Below are positions 19,014 to 27,776 of a DNA stretch of 64,000 nucleotides, piece by piece. Numbering within the stretch: position 1 is the stretch's first letter; each line of letters starts with the position of its first letter. A model generated the notes under the pieces. That model was not told where the DNA came from. It was given only the letters and a program-made list of their open reading frames with translations, and did no database searches. The DNA comes from JAEXOD01 sp964652025. Lineage in GTDB: Bacteria > Bacteroidota > Ignavibacteria > Ignavibacteriales > Melioribacteraceae. The DNA lies in NCBI GenBank assembly GCA_964652025.1, contig CAZYZX010000005.1:1-64000 (forward strand), given 5' to 3'. Both the position numbers and the translations under genes were made by a program.

Positions 19014-19358
19014 ATGGAAGCTAAAGCAACAAATAAGTATATAGGATCATCGCCTCGAAAAATGCGACAAGTTATTGACTTGATAAGAGGAAAATCGGTA
19101 GATCAAGCTATAGAGATATTACATTTTAATAAAAGACACGCAGCCAAAGATGCAGAGAAAGTATTAAGAAGTGCGGTTGCAAACTTAATGAATAAAGAAG
19201 ACAACCAAAGATTAGAGCCGTCTGATTTATTTGTTAAAGAGGTTTTTGTAAATCAAGGACCAACAGTAAAGCGAATATTACCAGCTCCGATGGGAAGAGC
19301 ATATCGCATGAGAAAGCGTTCAAATCATTTAACAATAATTGTATCAACTAAAGGATAA
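19014..19358 (+). CDS. rplV: 50S ribosomal protein L22
   Basis: The 114-residue protein has the L22 core (SSPRKMRQVIDLIRGKSVDQA) and the tunnel loop near its C-terminus (GPTVKRILPAPMGRAYRMRK). L22 lines the nascent-peptide tunnel with L4. A TTG codon lies directly before the ATG, but the ATG at 19014 is better spaced (six bases) from the GAGGA site and gives the usual length. Confidence 0.96.
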   Translation: MEAKATNKYIGSSPRKMRQVIDLIRGKSVDQAIEILHFNKRHAAKDAEKVLRSAVANLMNKEDNQRLEPSDLFVKEVFVNQGPTVKRILPAPMGRAYRMRKRSNHLTIIVSTKG

Positions 19359-19373
19359 ATCAGGAGAACTTTT

Positions 19374-20015
19374 TTGGGTCAGAAAACAAATCCAATAGGT
19401 TTAAGAGTCGGCGTAATAAGAGGCTGGGAATCTAACTGGTACGAAACACACAGTTACGCAGCCAAATTAGTAGAGGACAAGAAGTTAAGAACATACTTAA
19501 GAAACCGTCTTAAAAAAGCCGGCCTATCTAAAGTAATTATAGATAGGACATCAAAGAATATAACGGTAACATTACATACTTCACGTCCAGGAGTAGTAAT
19601 CGGTAAAAGTGGAAAAGACATTACGCAGTTAGAAGAAGAATTAAAGAAAATTACCGATAAAGAAGTAAAAGTACAGATATCAGAGATTAAACGTCCAGAG
19701 TTAGATGCTAACTTAGTAGCAGAAACAATAGCTACACAAATAGAAGGACGAATATCATTTAGAAGAGCGATGAAGCAAGCAATATCTTCTGCTATGAGAA
19801 TGGGTGCGGAAGGAATAAGAGTGATGTGCTCTGGCAGATTAGGTGGAGCTGAAATGGCTAGGACAGAGCAGTACAAAGATGGAAAAATTCCTTTGCATAC
19901 ATTGCGCGCAGATATTGACTACGCTACCGCAACCGCAAGAACTATATATGGTGCAATAGGCATTAAAGTATGGATTTCTAACGGTGAGAAATTAGGTAAA
20001 CGTGTATCAGAATAA
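19374..20015 (+). CDS. rpsC: 30S ribosomal protein S3
   Basis: The 213-residue protein begins GQKTNPIGLRVGVIRGWESN and contains the type II KH motif region (RPGVVIGKSGKDITQLEEEL) and RRAMKQAISSAMRMGAEGIR. S3 helps form the mRNA entry tunnel. It starts at TTG, supported by an AGGAGA site upstream and exact family N-terminus alignment. Confidence 0.97.
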   Translation: MGQKTNPIGLRVGVIRGWESNWYETHSYAAKLVEDKKLRTYLRNRLKKAGLSKVIIDRTSKNITVTLHTSRPGVVIGKSGKDITQLEEELKKITDKEVKVQISEIKRPELDANLVAETIATQIEGRISFRRAMKQAISSAMRMGAEGIRVMCSGRLGGAEMARTEQYKDGKIPLHTLRADIDYATATARTIYGAIGIKVWISNGEKLGKRVSE

Positions 20016-20033
20016 GAGCTTAGAGGTTAATTA

Positions 20034-20456
20034 ATGTTACAGCCAAAACGAGTTAAATATAGAAAATCGCAGCGCGGAAGAAGGAAAGGATTTGCCACAC
20101 GCGGACATAGAGTAGATTTTGGTGATTTCGGTTTAAAGGCATTAGAGCCTGCATGGATAACCAGCAGACAAATAGAAGCATGCCGTATTGCAATTACAAG
20201 AAAGATGAAGCGTGATGGTAAAGTGTGGATTAGAATTTTCCCAGATAAGCCCGTTTCTAAAAAGCCATTAGAAACTCGTATGGGAAAAGGAAAAGGCGCT
20301 CCTGAATTTTGGGTAGCAGTTGTTAAACCTGGCAGAATACTTTTTGAGGTTTCCGGTGTATCCAAAGAGTTAGCTACAGAAGCTTTAACAGTTGCAATGC
20401 ACAAATTACCAATTAAAGCTAAAATAGTTGTAAGACCAGATTACGAACAGGAGTAG
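20034..20456 (+). CDS. rplP: 50S ribosomal protein L16
   Basis: The 140-residue protein begins MLQPKRVKYRKSQRGRRKG and has the signatures LEPAWITSRQIEACRIAITR and RMGKGKGAPEFWVAVVKPG. L16 contacts A-site tRNA and is a late assembly protein. It lies in standard order after rpsC. Confidence 0.97.
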   Translation: MLQPKRVKYRKSQRGRRKGFATRGHRVDFGDFGLKALEPAWITSRQIEACRIAITRKMKRDGKVWIRIFPDKPVSKKPLETRMGKGKGAPEFWVAVVKPGRILFEVSGVSKELATEALTVAMHKLPIKAKIVVRPDYEQE

Positions 20457-20463
20457 CAGTAAC

Positions 20464-20673
20464 ATGAAAATTTACGAAATTCGCGAAATGAGTAACGATG
20501 AGCTATTAAAAAGAATAGCAGAAGAAGAGAGCAATTTAATTGATTTAAGATTTCAGAATGCTCTTAAAACTCTTACAAATACTGCTAAAATACGCAATGT
20601 AAGAAAAGACATAGCAAAGATGAAAACAGTCCTACGTGAAAGAGAATTAGGACAAAAACACGGAGAAAAGTAG
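20464..20673 (+). CDS. rpmC: 50S ribosomal protein L29
   Basis: The 69-residue protein has the two-helix L29 pattern, with IREMSNDELLKRIAEEES and FQNALKTLTNTAKIRNVRKD. It lies near the tunnel exit beside L23. The start is seven bases after the rplP stop, so translational coupling is likely. Confidence 0.95.
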   Translation: MKIYEIREMSNDELLKRIAEEESNLIDLRFQNALKTLTNTAKIRNVRKDIAKMKTVLRERELGQKHGEK

Positions 20674-20678
20674 TATTT

Positions 20679-20936
20679 ATGGAAACAAAAGGGAACAGAA
20701 AAACAAGAATTGGTGAAGTAATATCAACTAAGATGCAAAAAAGCATAGTAGTTGCAATAGAAAGACAAGTTTCTCACCCGATTTATAGAAAGTATTTCAA
20801 AAAAACAACAAAATTAATGGCTCATGATGAAAAGAACGAATGTCGAGTAGGAGACATCGTTAAAATACAAGAGACAAGACCTTTAAGTAAAAGGAAAAAA
20901 TGGGCTTTAGTAGAAATTGTTGAAAAAGCTAAATAA
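20679..20936 (+). CDS. rpsQ: 30S ribosomal protein S17
   Basis: The 85-residue OB-fold protein has GEVISTKMQKSIVVAIERQV and VGDIVKIQETRPLSKRKKW, both characteristic of S17. It binds helix 11 of 16S rRNA early in assembly. It starts five bases after rpmC. Confidence 0.96.
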   Translation: METKGNRKTRIGEVISTKMQKSIVVAIERQVSHPIYRKYFKKTTKLMAHDEKNECRVGDIVKIQETRPLSKRKKWALVEIVEKAK

Positions 20937-20962
20937 AAGGTATATCGATAGGAGTTTAACTA

Positions 20963-21331
20963 ATGATACAGCAAGAAACAAATTTAGTAGTAGCTGATAA
21001 TTCCGGAGCTAAAAGAGTACGATGCATTAAAGTACTAGGCGGAACTAGACGCAGATATGCAAGCGTTGGTGATGTTATAGTTGTATCCGTAAAATCGGCT
21101 ATACCGGGTGGAAACGTTAAAAAAGGTGATGTATCTAAAGCCGTAATTGTAAGAACAAAAAAAGAGATTAGAAGAAATGATGGTTCTTACATTCGATTTG
21201 ACGAAAATGCCGCAGTGTTATTAAATAATCAAGGTGAACCAAGAGGTACACGTATATTCGGTCCCGTTGCTCGAGAGTTACGTGATAAGAAATATATGAA
21301 AATTATTTCTTTAGCACCGGAAGTGTTATAA
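20963..21331 (+). CDS. rplN: 50S ribosomal protein L14
   Basis: The 122-residue protein starts MIQQETNLVVADNSGAKRVR and ends with GTRIFGPVARELRDKKYMKI. L14 lies at the subunit interface with L19 and is the target of the silencing factor RsfS. It opens the spc gene block in the usual order. Confidence 0.97.
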   Translation: MIQQETNLVVADNSGAKRVRCIKVLGGTRRRYASVGDVIVVSVKSAIPGGNVKKGDVSKAVIVRTKKEIRRNDGSYIRFDENAAVLLNNQGEPRGTRIFGPVARELRDKKYMKIISLAPEVL

Positions 21332-21344
21332 TAAGAGGTTAAGA

Positions 21345-21674
21345 ATGAATATTCACAAAAATGATACAGTAATTGTAATAGCCGGTAACTATAAAGGTAC
21401 TAAAGGGAAAGTATTAAAAGTATTTCCAAAAGAAGAACGTGTTATAGTTGAAGGTGTAAACATAAGAAAAAGACATACAAAGCCGTCACAAAAAAATCCT
21501 CAGGGCGGAATTGTAGAAAAAGAAGCACCAATACACGTTTCTAATGTTATGTTGGTAGACCCAAAATCTGGTAAACCAACAAGAATTGGTAAAAAGGTAA
21601 TTATAGATGATAGTACCGGAAAAACAAAACGAATACGCGTTAGTAAATCTAGCGGCGAAATGTTAGATAAATAA
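21345..21674 (+). CDS. rplX: 50S ribosomal protein L24
   Basis: The 109-residue protein has the KOW motif near its start (NDTVIVIAGNYKGTKGKVLK) and the segment EGVNIRKRHTKPSQKNPQGG. L24 is one of the two assembly-initiator proteins of the 50S subunit. Length is normal. Confidence 0.96.
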   Translation: MNIHKNDTVIVIAGNYKGTKGKVLKVFPKEERVIVEGVNIRKRHTKPSQKNPQGGIVEKEAPIHVSNVMLVDPKSGKPTRIGKKVIIDDSTGKTKRIRVSKSSGEMLDK

Positions 21675-21695
21675 TTTTGAGGAAATAGTTTAAAA

Positions 21696-22364
21696 ATGGC
21701 TAAACAAGAAAAAGTACAAAATAAGCAGGCAACTGGCAACAAAAAAGATAAAGCTGGTAAACCACAAGTAGCGGAAACAAAGCCGGTAGAAAATTTTGTA
21801 GAAGAGAAATTACCTGCAAGATTATTTGATAAGTATAAGACCGAGATTGTTGGTAAATTGATGGCTGAATTTAACTACAAAAGCATAATGGAAGTACCAA
21901 AATTAGTAAAAATTGTAGTTAATATGGGCGTAGGCGAAGCCGTACAAGACAGCAAATTATTAGATGAAGCTGTTAAAGATTTAGAAACTATTACCGGACA
22001 AAAAGCATCTATTCGTACAGCTAGAAAATCGATTTCTAACTTTAAGTTACGTGAAAACATGAAAATAGGTGCTATGGTTACTTTAAGACGTGGTAAGATG
22101 TATGAATTTTTAGATAGATTTATTACAATAGCATTACCACGTGTAAGAGACTTTAAGGGAATTAGTGACAAGTCTTTTGATGGTAGAGGAAATTATTCAA
22201 TCGGAATAAAAGAGCAGATAATATTTCCTGAAATAAACATAGATAAGATTAATAAGGTTAGAGGCATGGATATTACATTTGTAACCACAGCCAAAACCGA
22301 TAAAGAAGCATATGCATTGTTAGCAGCATTTGGTGTTCCATTTAGAAAGAAAGAAAATAATTAG
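21696..22364 (+). CDS. rplE: 50S ribosomal protein L5 with N-terminal extension
   Basis: The core from about residue 40 onward is a standard L5: KLVKIVVNMGVGEA, ITGQKASIRTARKSISNFKL, and FPEINIDKINKVRGMDITFV. L5 binds 5S rRNA and contacts P-site tRNA. The product has 222 residues against about 180 usually. The extra 38 or so at the N-terminus are Lys, Gln and Ala rich (KQATGNKKDKAGK). The ATG follows GAGGAAAT, and no ATG at the usual core start fits better. Confidence 0.95.
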   Translation: MAKQEKVQNKQATGNKKDKAGKPQVAETKPVENFVEEKLPARLFDKYKTEIVGKLMAEFNYKSIMEVPKLVKIVVNMGVGEAVQDSKLLDEAVKDLETITGQKASIRTARKSISNFKLRENMKIGAMVTLRRGKMYEFLDRFITIALPRVRDFKGISDKSFDGRGNYSIGIKEQIIFPEINIDKINKVRGMDITFVTTAKTDKEAYALLAAFGVPFRKKENN

Positions 22365-22373
22365 GAAATAAAT

Positions 22374-22643
22374 ATGGCAAGAAAATGCTTATTTGCACGC
22401 GAAGATAAAAAAAGAAAAGTATATGAAAAATATGCAGCACTTCGCAAGGAATTAAAAGAAAAAGGTGATTATGAAGCATTACAACAATTACCAAGAAATG
22501 CATCACCTGTAAGACAACATAATAGATGTTTAATGACCGGAAGACCTCGCGGCTATTATAGAAAATTTGGAGTATCCAGATTAGTATTTAGAGAGATGGC
22601 ATTACGCGGTGAAATACCCGGTATAAAGAAATCAAGTTGGTAA
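22374..22643 (+). CDS. rpsN: 30S ribosomal protein S14 (long, zinc-free form)
   Basis: The 89-residue protein is the long S14 type, with ARKCLFAREDKKRKVYEKY and a C-terminal NRCLMTGRPRGYYRKFGVSR signature. The CxxC pairs of the zinc-binding short form are absent. It lies nine bases after rplE, in the standard order. Confidence 0.96.
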   Translation: MARKCLFAREDKKRKVYEKYAALRKELKEKGDYEALQQLPRNASPVRQHNRCLMTGRPRGYYRKFGVSRLVFREMALRGEIPGIKKSSW

Positions 22644-22661
22644 TTATTTGGAGGATAATAA

Positions 22662-23057
22662 ATGCCAGTAACAGATCCGATAGCCGATTATTTAACACGA
22701 GTAAGAAATGCCGTAAAGGCAAAAAAGAAATTTGTCGAAATACCGGCATCGAAAATGAAGATTAGTATAAGCGAAATATTAAAGAAGTATAGTTTTATAA
22801 GAGATTATAATATAATTGAAGATAATAAACAGAACATAATTCGTTTACACTTAAAATATTCTGAATATGGACCTGCAATTAGTGGGTTACAAAAAGTAAG
22901 CACACCCGGTTTAAGAAGATACGTACCGGCAGATAGAATACCAAGAGTATTAAATGGTTTGGGAATAACAATAGTTTCCACATCGAAAGGATTGCTCACA
23001 GATAAAGAAGCTAAAGAAGCAAATGTGGGCGGCGAAGTAATTTGCTATATTTGGTAA
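22662..23057 (+). CDS. rpsH: 30S ribosomal protein S8
   Basis: The 131-residue protein has DPIADYLTRVRNAVKAKKKF at the start and the C-terminal signature GITIVSTSKGLLTDKEAKE followed by GGEVICYIW. S8 binds 16S rRNA and in E. coli represses the spc operon. GGAGG precedes the ATG. Confidence 0.97.
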   Translation: MPVTDPIADYLTRVRNAVKAKKKFVEIPASKMKISISEILKKYSFIRDYNIIEDNKQNIIRLHLKYSEYGPAISGLQKVSTPGLRRYVPADRIPRVLNGLGITIVSTSKGLLTDKEAKEANVGGEVICYIW

Positions 23058-23075
23058 AATTTAAGAGGTTTAACT

Positions 23076-23612
23076 GTGTCTAGAATTGGTAAGAAACCGA
23101 TAAATATTAAAGGAGTTACCGTAAATAAAAGTGGTAACGTAATTAAAGTAAAAGGACCGCTCGGTGAATTGCAGACCGAGATTAACTCAGCAATAAATGT
23201 AGAAGTTAATGCTGAAGAGATGGTAGTAACGCGTCCTAACGATGAGCGTAACATAAGAGCATTGCATGGCTTAACAAGAGCATTGTTACAAAACATGGTA
23301 ACAGGTGTAACAACCGGGTTTACAAAAACTTTAGATATAGTAGGTGTTGGATACCGTGTTGAGCAAAAAGGAACAAGTTTGTTATTTAACTTAGGTTATT
23401 CTCATCCAATATTATTTACACCTCCGGCTGGTATTAAATTAGAAGCCGTATCTGCTAACCAAATAAAAGTATTTGGAAGCGATAAAGAATTGGTAGGACT
23501 AATAGCTGCTAAAATTAGGTCGTTAAAAGAGCCAGAGCCATACAAAGGCAAAGGTATAAAATATAGTGATGAAGTTATTTTACGTAAAGCCGGTAAAGCA
23601 GCAGGTAAATAA
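23076..23612 (+). CDS. rplF: 50S ribosomal protein L6
   Basis: The 178-residue protein has two repeated L6 folds, beginning SRIGKKPINIKGVTVNKSGN, and the C-terminal signature EPEPYKGKGIKYSDEVILRK. L6 lies near the factor-binding site. It starts at GTG with an AAGAGG site upstream. Confidence 0.97.
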   Translation: MSRIGKKPINIKGVTVNKSGNVIKVKGPLGELQTEINSAINVEVNAEEMVVTRPNDERNIRALHGLTRALLQNMVTGVTTGFTKTLDIVGVGYRVEQKGTSLLFNLGYSHPILFTPPAGIKLEAVSANQIKVFGSDKELVGLIAAKIRSLKEPEPYKGKGIKYSDEVILRKAGKAAGK

Positions 23613-23636
23613 AAACCTAACGGAGAGAAAGTTAAA

Positions 23637-24002
23637 ATGATTAAAAAAGATTATAAACGTAGAGCAAGAAAACAAGAAAGAGTAAGAAAAAAAATAAAAG
23701 GTACTCCAGAAAAACCAAGACTTTCTGTTTTTAGAAGCTTAAGTAAAATATACTTACAATTAATAGATGATGTAAATGGTGTTACTTTAGCAAGTGCAAG
23801 CAACTTAACAAAAGAGATTGCAGAAGAGTTAAAGGCTACAAAAACCAAAGTAGCACAAAGCAAAATTGTAGGTAAATATTTAGGTAAAATTGCATTAGAA
23901 AAAGGAATTGAAACCGTAGTATTTGATAGAAATGGGTACGGTTATCATGGAAGAATTAAAAGTGCCGCAGAAGGCGCAAGAGAAGCAGGATTGAAATTTT
24001 AA
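23637..24002 (+). CDS. rplR: 50S ribosomal protein L18
   Basis: The 121-residue protein has the RLSVFRS-type segment (KPRLSVFRSLSKIYLQLIDD) and ends GYGYHGRIKSAAEGAREAGL. L18 binds 5S rRNA with L5. Its stop codon lies only seven bases before a tRNA-Gln gene that interrupts the usual rplR-rpsE junction. Confidence 0.96.
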   Translation: MIKKDYKRRARKQERVRKKIKGTPEKPRLSVFRSLSKIYLQLIDDVNGVTLASASNLTKEIAEELKATKTKVAQSKIVGKYLGKIALEKGIETVVFDRNGYGYHGRIKSAAEGAREAGLKF

Positions 24003-24009
24003 ATTTGAT

Positions 24010-24080
24010 TGCCGGATCGTCTAATGGCAGGACTACGCCCTTTGGAGGCGTCTGTACAGGTTCGAATCCTGTTCCGGCAG
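24010..24080 (+). tRNA. tRNA-Gln(TTG) inside the spc operon
   Basis: The acceptor strands tgccgga and tccggca pair fully. The anticodon stem acgcc/ggcgt encloses the loop ctttgga, giving TTG. The T arm is acagg/cctgt with loop ttcgaat, and the discriminator is G. It lies between rplR and rpsE on the same strand, with gaps of 7 and 42 bases. Co-transcription followed by tRNA processing, which would cut the ribosomal mRNA, is inferred. Confidence 0.95.
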
Positions 24081-24122
24081 CAAATTTATTATTAGTAAAA
24101 ATTTGAAATAACGGAGTTAAAA

Positions 24123-24629
24123 TTGAAGCCAAAAAAAGTATCGGGAATTGAAAACCTTAAAGAAAAGGTTGTACATATCAATCGAGTAGCTAAAGTAGTA
24201 AAAGGCGGTAGAAGATTTAGTTTTAACGCCATAGTAGTAGTTGGCGATGGTAACGGTCATGTTGGTGTAGGATTAGGTAAAGCCAACGAAGTTACTGATG
24301 CAATTACCAAAGGAATTGAAGACGCAAAGAAAAACGTTTATAAAGTGCCAATTATTAAAGGTACTATACCTCATGAAATTATTGGTAAATTTGGCGCAGG
24401 TAAAGTGTTATTAAAACCTGCAACACCTGGTACCGGATTAATTGCTGGTGGTGGTGTTCGTGCTGTTTTAGAAGCAGCTGGCGTTACCGATATATTAACT
24501 AAATCGTTAGGTTCTTCTAATTCACATAATCAGGTTAAAGCTACTTTAAATGGTTTAGTTAGTTTAGTTGACGCGTATACTATGGCAAAAAAACGCGGTT
24601 TAACTTTAAACGAGTTATTTAATTCGTAA
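24123..24629 (+). CDS. rpsE: 30S ribosomal protein S5
   Basis: The 168-residue protein has the signature KGGRRFSFNAIVVVGDGNGH (residues about 28-47) and the C-terminal domain with GTGLIAGGGVRAVLEAAGV. S5 contributes to decoding accuracy. It starts at TTG with a CGGAG site upstream and is the first coding gene after the tRNA-Gln. Confidence 0.97.
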   Translation: MKPKKVSGIENLKEKVVHINRVAKVVKGGRRFSFNAIVVVGDGNGHVGVGLGKANEVTDAITKGIEDAKKNVYKVPIIKGTIPHEIIGKFGAGKVLLKPATPGTGLIAGGGVRAVLEAAGVTDILTKSLGSSNSHNQVKATLNGLVSLVDAYTMAKKRGLTLNELFNS

Positions 24630-24638
24630 GAGGATATG

Positions 24639-24827
24639 ATGAGTAAAAAATTAAAAATTACCCAAGTTAGAAGTATTATAGATAGACCTTTTAAGCAAAA
24701 GCGTACTATAGAAGCTTTAGGATTAGGTAGACCTAATTACGTAAAGGTACATAACGACACTCCTCAAATTAGAGGAATGATAAACAAAGTAAGTCATCTT
24801 GTAAAAGTTGAAGAAATTGAAGAATAG
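24639..24827 (+). CDS. rpmD: 50S ribosomal protein L30
   Basis: The product has about 62 residues with the L30 core KLKITQVRSIIDRPFKQKRT and GLGRPNYVKVHNDTPQIRGM. Two consecutive-in-frame ATG codons occur at 24636 and 24639; the second lies further from the GAGGA site and is preferred. It lies between rpsE and rplO as usual. Confidence 0.95.
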   Translation: MSKKLKITQVRSIIDRPFKQKRTIEALGLGRPNYVKVHNDTPQIRGMINKVSHLVKVEEIEE

Positions 24828-24836
24828 GGTAAAATT

Positions 24837-25301
24837 ATGGATATATTAAGTAATTTAAAGTATGCTAAAGGATCCGTTAAAAATAAAAAACGTGTAGGAC
24901 GTGGAGAAGGTAGCGGTCATGGTGGAACAGCTACAAGAGGTATGAACGGACAGAGAAGCAGAAGCGGTGCAAAATTTAAAATATGGTTCGAAGGCGGTCA
25001 AATGCCTTTGCAACGTAGAATCCCTAAAAGAGGATTTACAAATATTTTTAAAGTACACTATCAACCTGTTAATGTAGAAAGATTACAAAAATTAGTTGAT
25101 GACAAAAAAGTTACAGATGGTGTTATAAATGCTGCAGTTTTATATAAATTTGGATTAATTTCTAAAGCCAATGCACCTTACAAGGTTTTAGGAAATGGTG
25201 AACTTACTGCAGTTCTTAATGTAGAAGCATATAAGTTTAGTGAAGAAGCAAAAAAGAAAATTGAAGCATTAGGCGGAACAACTAAAGAGATAAAACTTTA
25301 A
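24837..25301 (+). CDS. rplO: 50S ribosomal protein L15
   Basis: The 154-residue protein has the glycine-rich N-terminal segment KRVGRGEGSGHGGTATRGMN followed by a GGQMPLQRRIPKRGF signature. L15 is a mid-assembly protein of the 50S subunit. Its stop codon overlaps the ATG of secY by one base, which couples their translation. Confidence 0.97.
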   Translation: MDILSNLKYAKGSVKNKKRVGRGEGSGHGGTATRGMNGQRSRSGAKFKIWFEGGQMPLQRRIPKRGFTNIFKVHYQPVNVERLQKLVDDKKVTDGVINAAVLYKFGLISKANAPYKVLGNGELTAVLNVEAYKFSEEAKKKIEALGGTTKEIKL

Positions 25302-26629
25302 TGGGTAGGCTACAAGATACTTTTCGTAACATTTTTAAAATTACAGAATTAAGGCAAAAGATATTATATACTTTAGCCTTACTGTTGATTGTGAGAGTCG
25401 GAGCTCATATTACTTTGCCTGGGATAGATTCATCTTTATTAGCCGAGGCTATGAGTAATAAAACTTCCGATAATTTATTTGGCTTATACGATTTATTTGC
25501 TGGTGGTGCATTTTCTAATGCTGCCATTTTTGCTTTAGGTATTATGCCATATATTAGTTCATCTATTATTATTCAGTTATTAGGTGCTGTTGTACCATAT
25601 TTCCAAAAACTACAACGTGAAGGTGAAGAAGGTCGTAAAAAGATTACCCAATTAACCAGATACGGAACAGTTTTTATTAGTGCTTTTCAAGCATGGGGTA
25701 CAACAATTCACTTAAATAACATTAGTTATGATGGTCAATCCATTGTAGCAGCACCTGGTTTTGCTTTTACAATTTCTACTATTGTATTTTTAGTTGCTGG
25801 TACAATGTTTATGATGTGGATGGGTGAACAGATTACTGAAAGAGGAATTGGTAACGGTATATCATTAATTATCTTTATTAATATTATTAATCGTTTGCCA
25901 TTTGCTATGTTAGATGAATACAGATTAATAGCAGCTGGTCAAAGAAATATTATTATAGAAATTATTATTTTAGCCTTTATGGTTTTAGTTATAGCTGGTA
26001 TAGTTTTAGTTACTCAAGGTACTAGAAGAATACCTGTTCAATATGCTAAACGAGTAGTAGGTAGAAAAGTTTATGGTGGTGTAACACAATATATTCCTTT
26101 ACGTGTTAACACAGCTGGTGTTATGCCAATTATATTTGCTCAATCTATCATGTTTATTCCTAGTACTGTATTATCATTTTTCCCAGATAGTGAAGCAATG
26201 CAAACTTTAGCTGCATACTTTGTTCATACATCGTTTTCATATTCTATCATTTATGCATTAATAATAATATTCTTTACATATTTTTACACTGCAATTGCAT
26301 TTAATCCACAGGATGTTGCAGAAAATATGAAAAAACAGGGTGGATTTATACCGGGTATAAGACCAGGTAAACCTACAGCAGATTTTATTGATAATATTTT
26401 AACTAAAATAACACTACCTGGTAGTATATTTTTAGCGATAATAGCAATTTTACCGGCATTCGTATCAAAGTTTGGAGTATCTGGAAGTTTTGCATCATTT
26501 TTTGGTGGAACCAGCTTGTTAATTATTGTTGGTGTAGCATTAGATACTTTACAACAAATAGAATCTCATTTATTAATGAGACATTATGATGGATTTATGA
26601 AATCCGGTAAAATAAAAGGTAGAAGATAA
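25301..26629 (+). CDS. secY: protein translocase subunit SecY
   Basis: The 442-residue protein has ten predicted membrane helices and SecY signatures: RVGAHITLPGID in the first helix region, ALGIMPYISSSIIIQLLGA, the GNGISLIIFINI segment, and a cytosolic loop ending NMKKQGGFIPGIRPGKPT. It is the pore of the Sec translocon. No adk follows it, unlike many other bacteria. Confidence 0.98.
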   Translation: MGRLQDTFRNIFKITELRQKILYTLALLLIVRVGAHITLPGIDSSLLAEAMSNKTSDNLFGLYDLFAGGAFSNAAIFALGIMPYISSSIIIQLLGAVVPYFQKLQREGEEGRKKITQLTRYGTVFISAFQAWGTTIHLNNISYDGQSIVAAPGFAFTISTIVFLVAGTMFMMWMGEQITERGIGNGISLIIFINIINRLPFAMLDEYRLIAAGQRNIIIEIIILAFMVLVIAGIVLVTQGTRRIPVQYAKRVVGRKVYGGVTQYIPLRVNTAGVMPIIFAQSIMFIPSTVLSFFPDSEAMQTLAAYFVHTSFSYSIIYALIIIFFTYFYTAIAFNPQDVAENMKKQGGFIPGIRPGKPTADFIDNILTKITLPGSIFLAIIAILPAFVSKFGVSGSFASFFGGTSLLIIVGVALDTLQQIESHLLMRHYDGFMKSGKIKGRR

Positions 26630-26648
26630 TTAAAAAATTTAGTATATT

Positions 26649-27404
26649 GTGATTCTGATTAAAAATATTTCGGAAATTGAATTAATACGCGTTAGTTCTA
26701 AATTAGTTGCAGAAACATTACAGCAAGTAAAGAAATACGTAAAACCCGGAATAACGACATTTGAGTTAGATCAGATAGCAGAAGATTATATAAGAAGGAA
26801 TAATGGAATACCTGCTTTTAAGGGATACGGACATGGTAAGCCATTTCCAGCTACAATATGTGCATCAATAGATGATGAAGTAGTACATGGCATACCAAGT
26901 GATAGAGCGTTAAAAGAAGGTGAAATAATATCGATTGATGTTGGTGTTCTTAAAAATGGTTATTATGGAGATGCTGCAATAACTGTAGCAGTTGGAGAAA
27001 TAAGTTTGGAAAAGCAAAAGCTTATGAAAGTTACTGAAGAGTCACTATATAAAGGTATAGAGGCTGCGGCTGCCGGTAACAGAATAGGCGATATATCATA
27101 TGCAATCCAAAGTTATGTAGAAAGTTATGGTTATGGCGTTGTTCGAGACTTAACCGGTCACGGAGTAGGACGTAAGTTGCACGAAGATCCACAGATACCC
27201 AATTTTGGGAAGAGAAAAACAGGTGCCGAGATAAAAAACGGAATGACATTAGCTATAGAACCCATGATAAACATGGGAACATATAAGGTAACGGTAGATG
27301 ATGACGAATGGACGATAAGGACGTTAGATCATCTTCCGTCTGCGCATTTTGAACATACTATAGCTATAATAAATGGAAAAGCAGAAATATTAAGTGTAGT
27401 ATAA
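26649..27404 (+). CDS. map: type I methionine aminopeptidase
   Basis: The 251-residue protein has the metal ligands of the family: two Asp in SIDVGVLKNGYYGDAAIT, His in LTGHGVGRKLHEDP, Glu in LAIEPMIN and Glu in HFEHTIAI. It removes the initiator methionine from nascent chains. The start is a GTG 20 bases after secY, with no strong ribosome-binding site visible. Confidence 0.96.
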   Translation: MILIKNISEIELIRVSSKLVAETLQQVKKYVKPGITTFELDQIAEDYIRRNNGIPAFKGYGHGKPFPATICASIDDEVVHGIPSDRALKEGEIISIDVGVLKNGYYGDAAITVAVGEISLEKQKLMKVTEESLYKGIEAAAAGNRIGDISYAIQSYVESYGYGVVRDLTGHGVGRKLHEDPQIPNFGKRKTGAEIKNGMTLAIEPMINMGTYKVTVDDDEWTIRTLDHLPSAHFEHTIAIINGKAEILSVV

Positions 27405-27410
27405 GGATAT

Positions 27411-27629
27411 ATGGCTAAACAAGGACAAATAAAAGTAGATGGAATAGTAACGGAAACGTTACCAAATGCATACTTTAAGGTAAAATTAGAAAATGGTCAC
27501 GAGATACTTGCGCATATATCTGGAAAAATGCGAATGCATTTTATAAAAATATTAGTAGGAGATAAAGTAGCAATAGAGTTATCGCCCTACGATTTAAATA
27601 AGGGACGAATTACATACAGATATAAATAG
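27411..27629 (+). CDS. infA: translation initiation factor IF-1
   Basis: The 72-residue OB-fold protein has the typical core VDGIVTETLPNAYFKVKLEN, then HEILAHISGKMRMHFIKILV and GRITYRYK. IF-1 blocks the A site during initiation. It lies seven bases after map, in the secY-map-infA-rpmJ order. Confidence 0.97.
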   Translation: MAKQGQIKVDGIVTETLPNAYFKVKLENGHEILAHISGKMRMHFIKILVGDKVAIELSPYDLNKGRITYRYK

Positions 27630-27638
27630 GGAATATCG

Positions 27639-27752
27639 ATGAAAGTACGTGCATCCGTAAAAAAAATGTGTGAAAATTGCAAAATAATTAAAAGGAACGG
27701 CGTTGTAAGGGTAATTTGCAAGAACCCAAAACATAAACAACGTCAAGGATAA
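27639..27752 (+). CDS. rpmJ: 50S ribosomal protein L36 (zinc-binding form)
   Basis: This 37-residue ORF starts MKVRASVKKMCENCKIIKRN and ends with VRVICKNPKHKQRQG. The three Cys and one His (Cys11, Cys14, Cys27, His32) form the zinc site of the C-plus type. It lies nine bases after infA. Confidence 0.96.
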   Translation: MKVRASVKKMCENCKIIKRNGVVRVICKNPKHKQRQG

Positions 27753-27776
27753 ACAATTAATTAGGAGGTTTACGAT

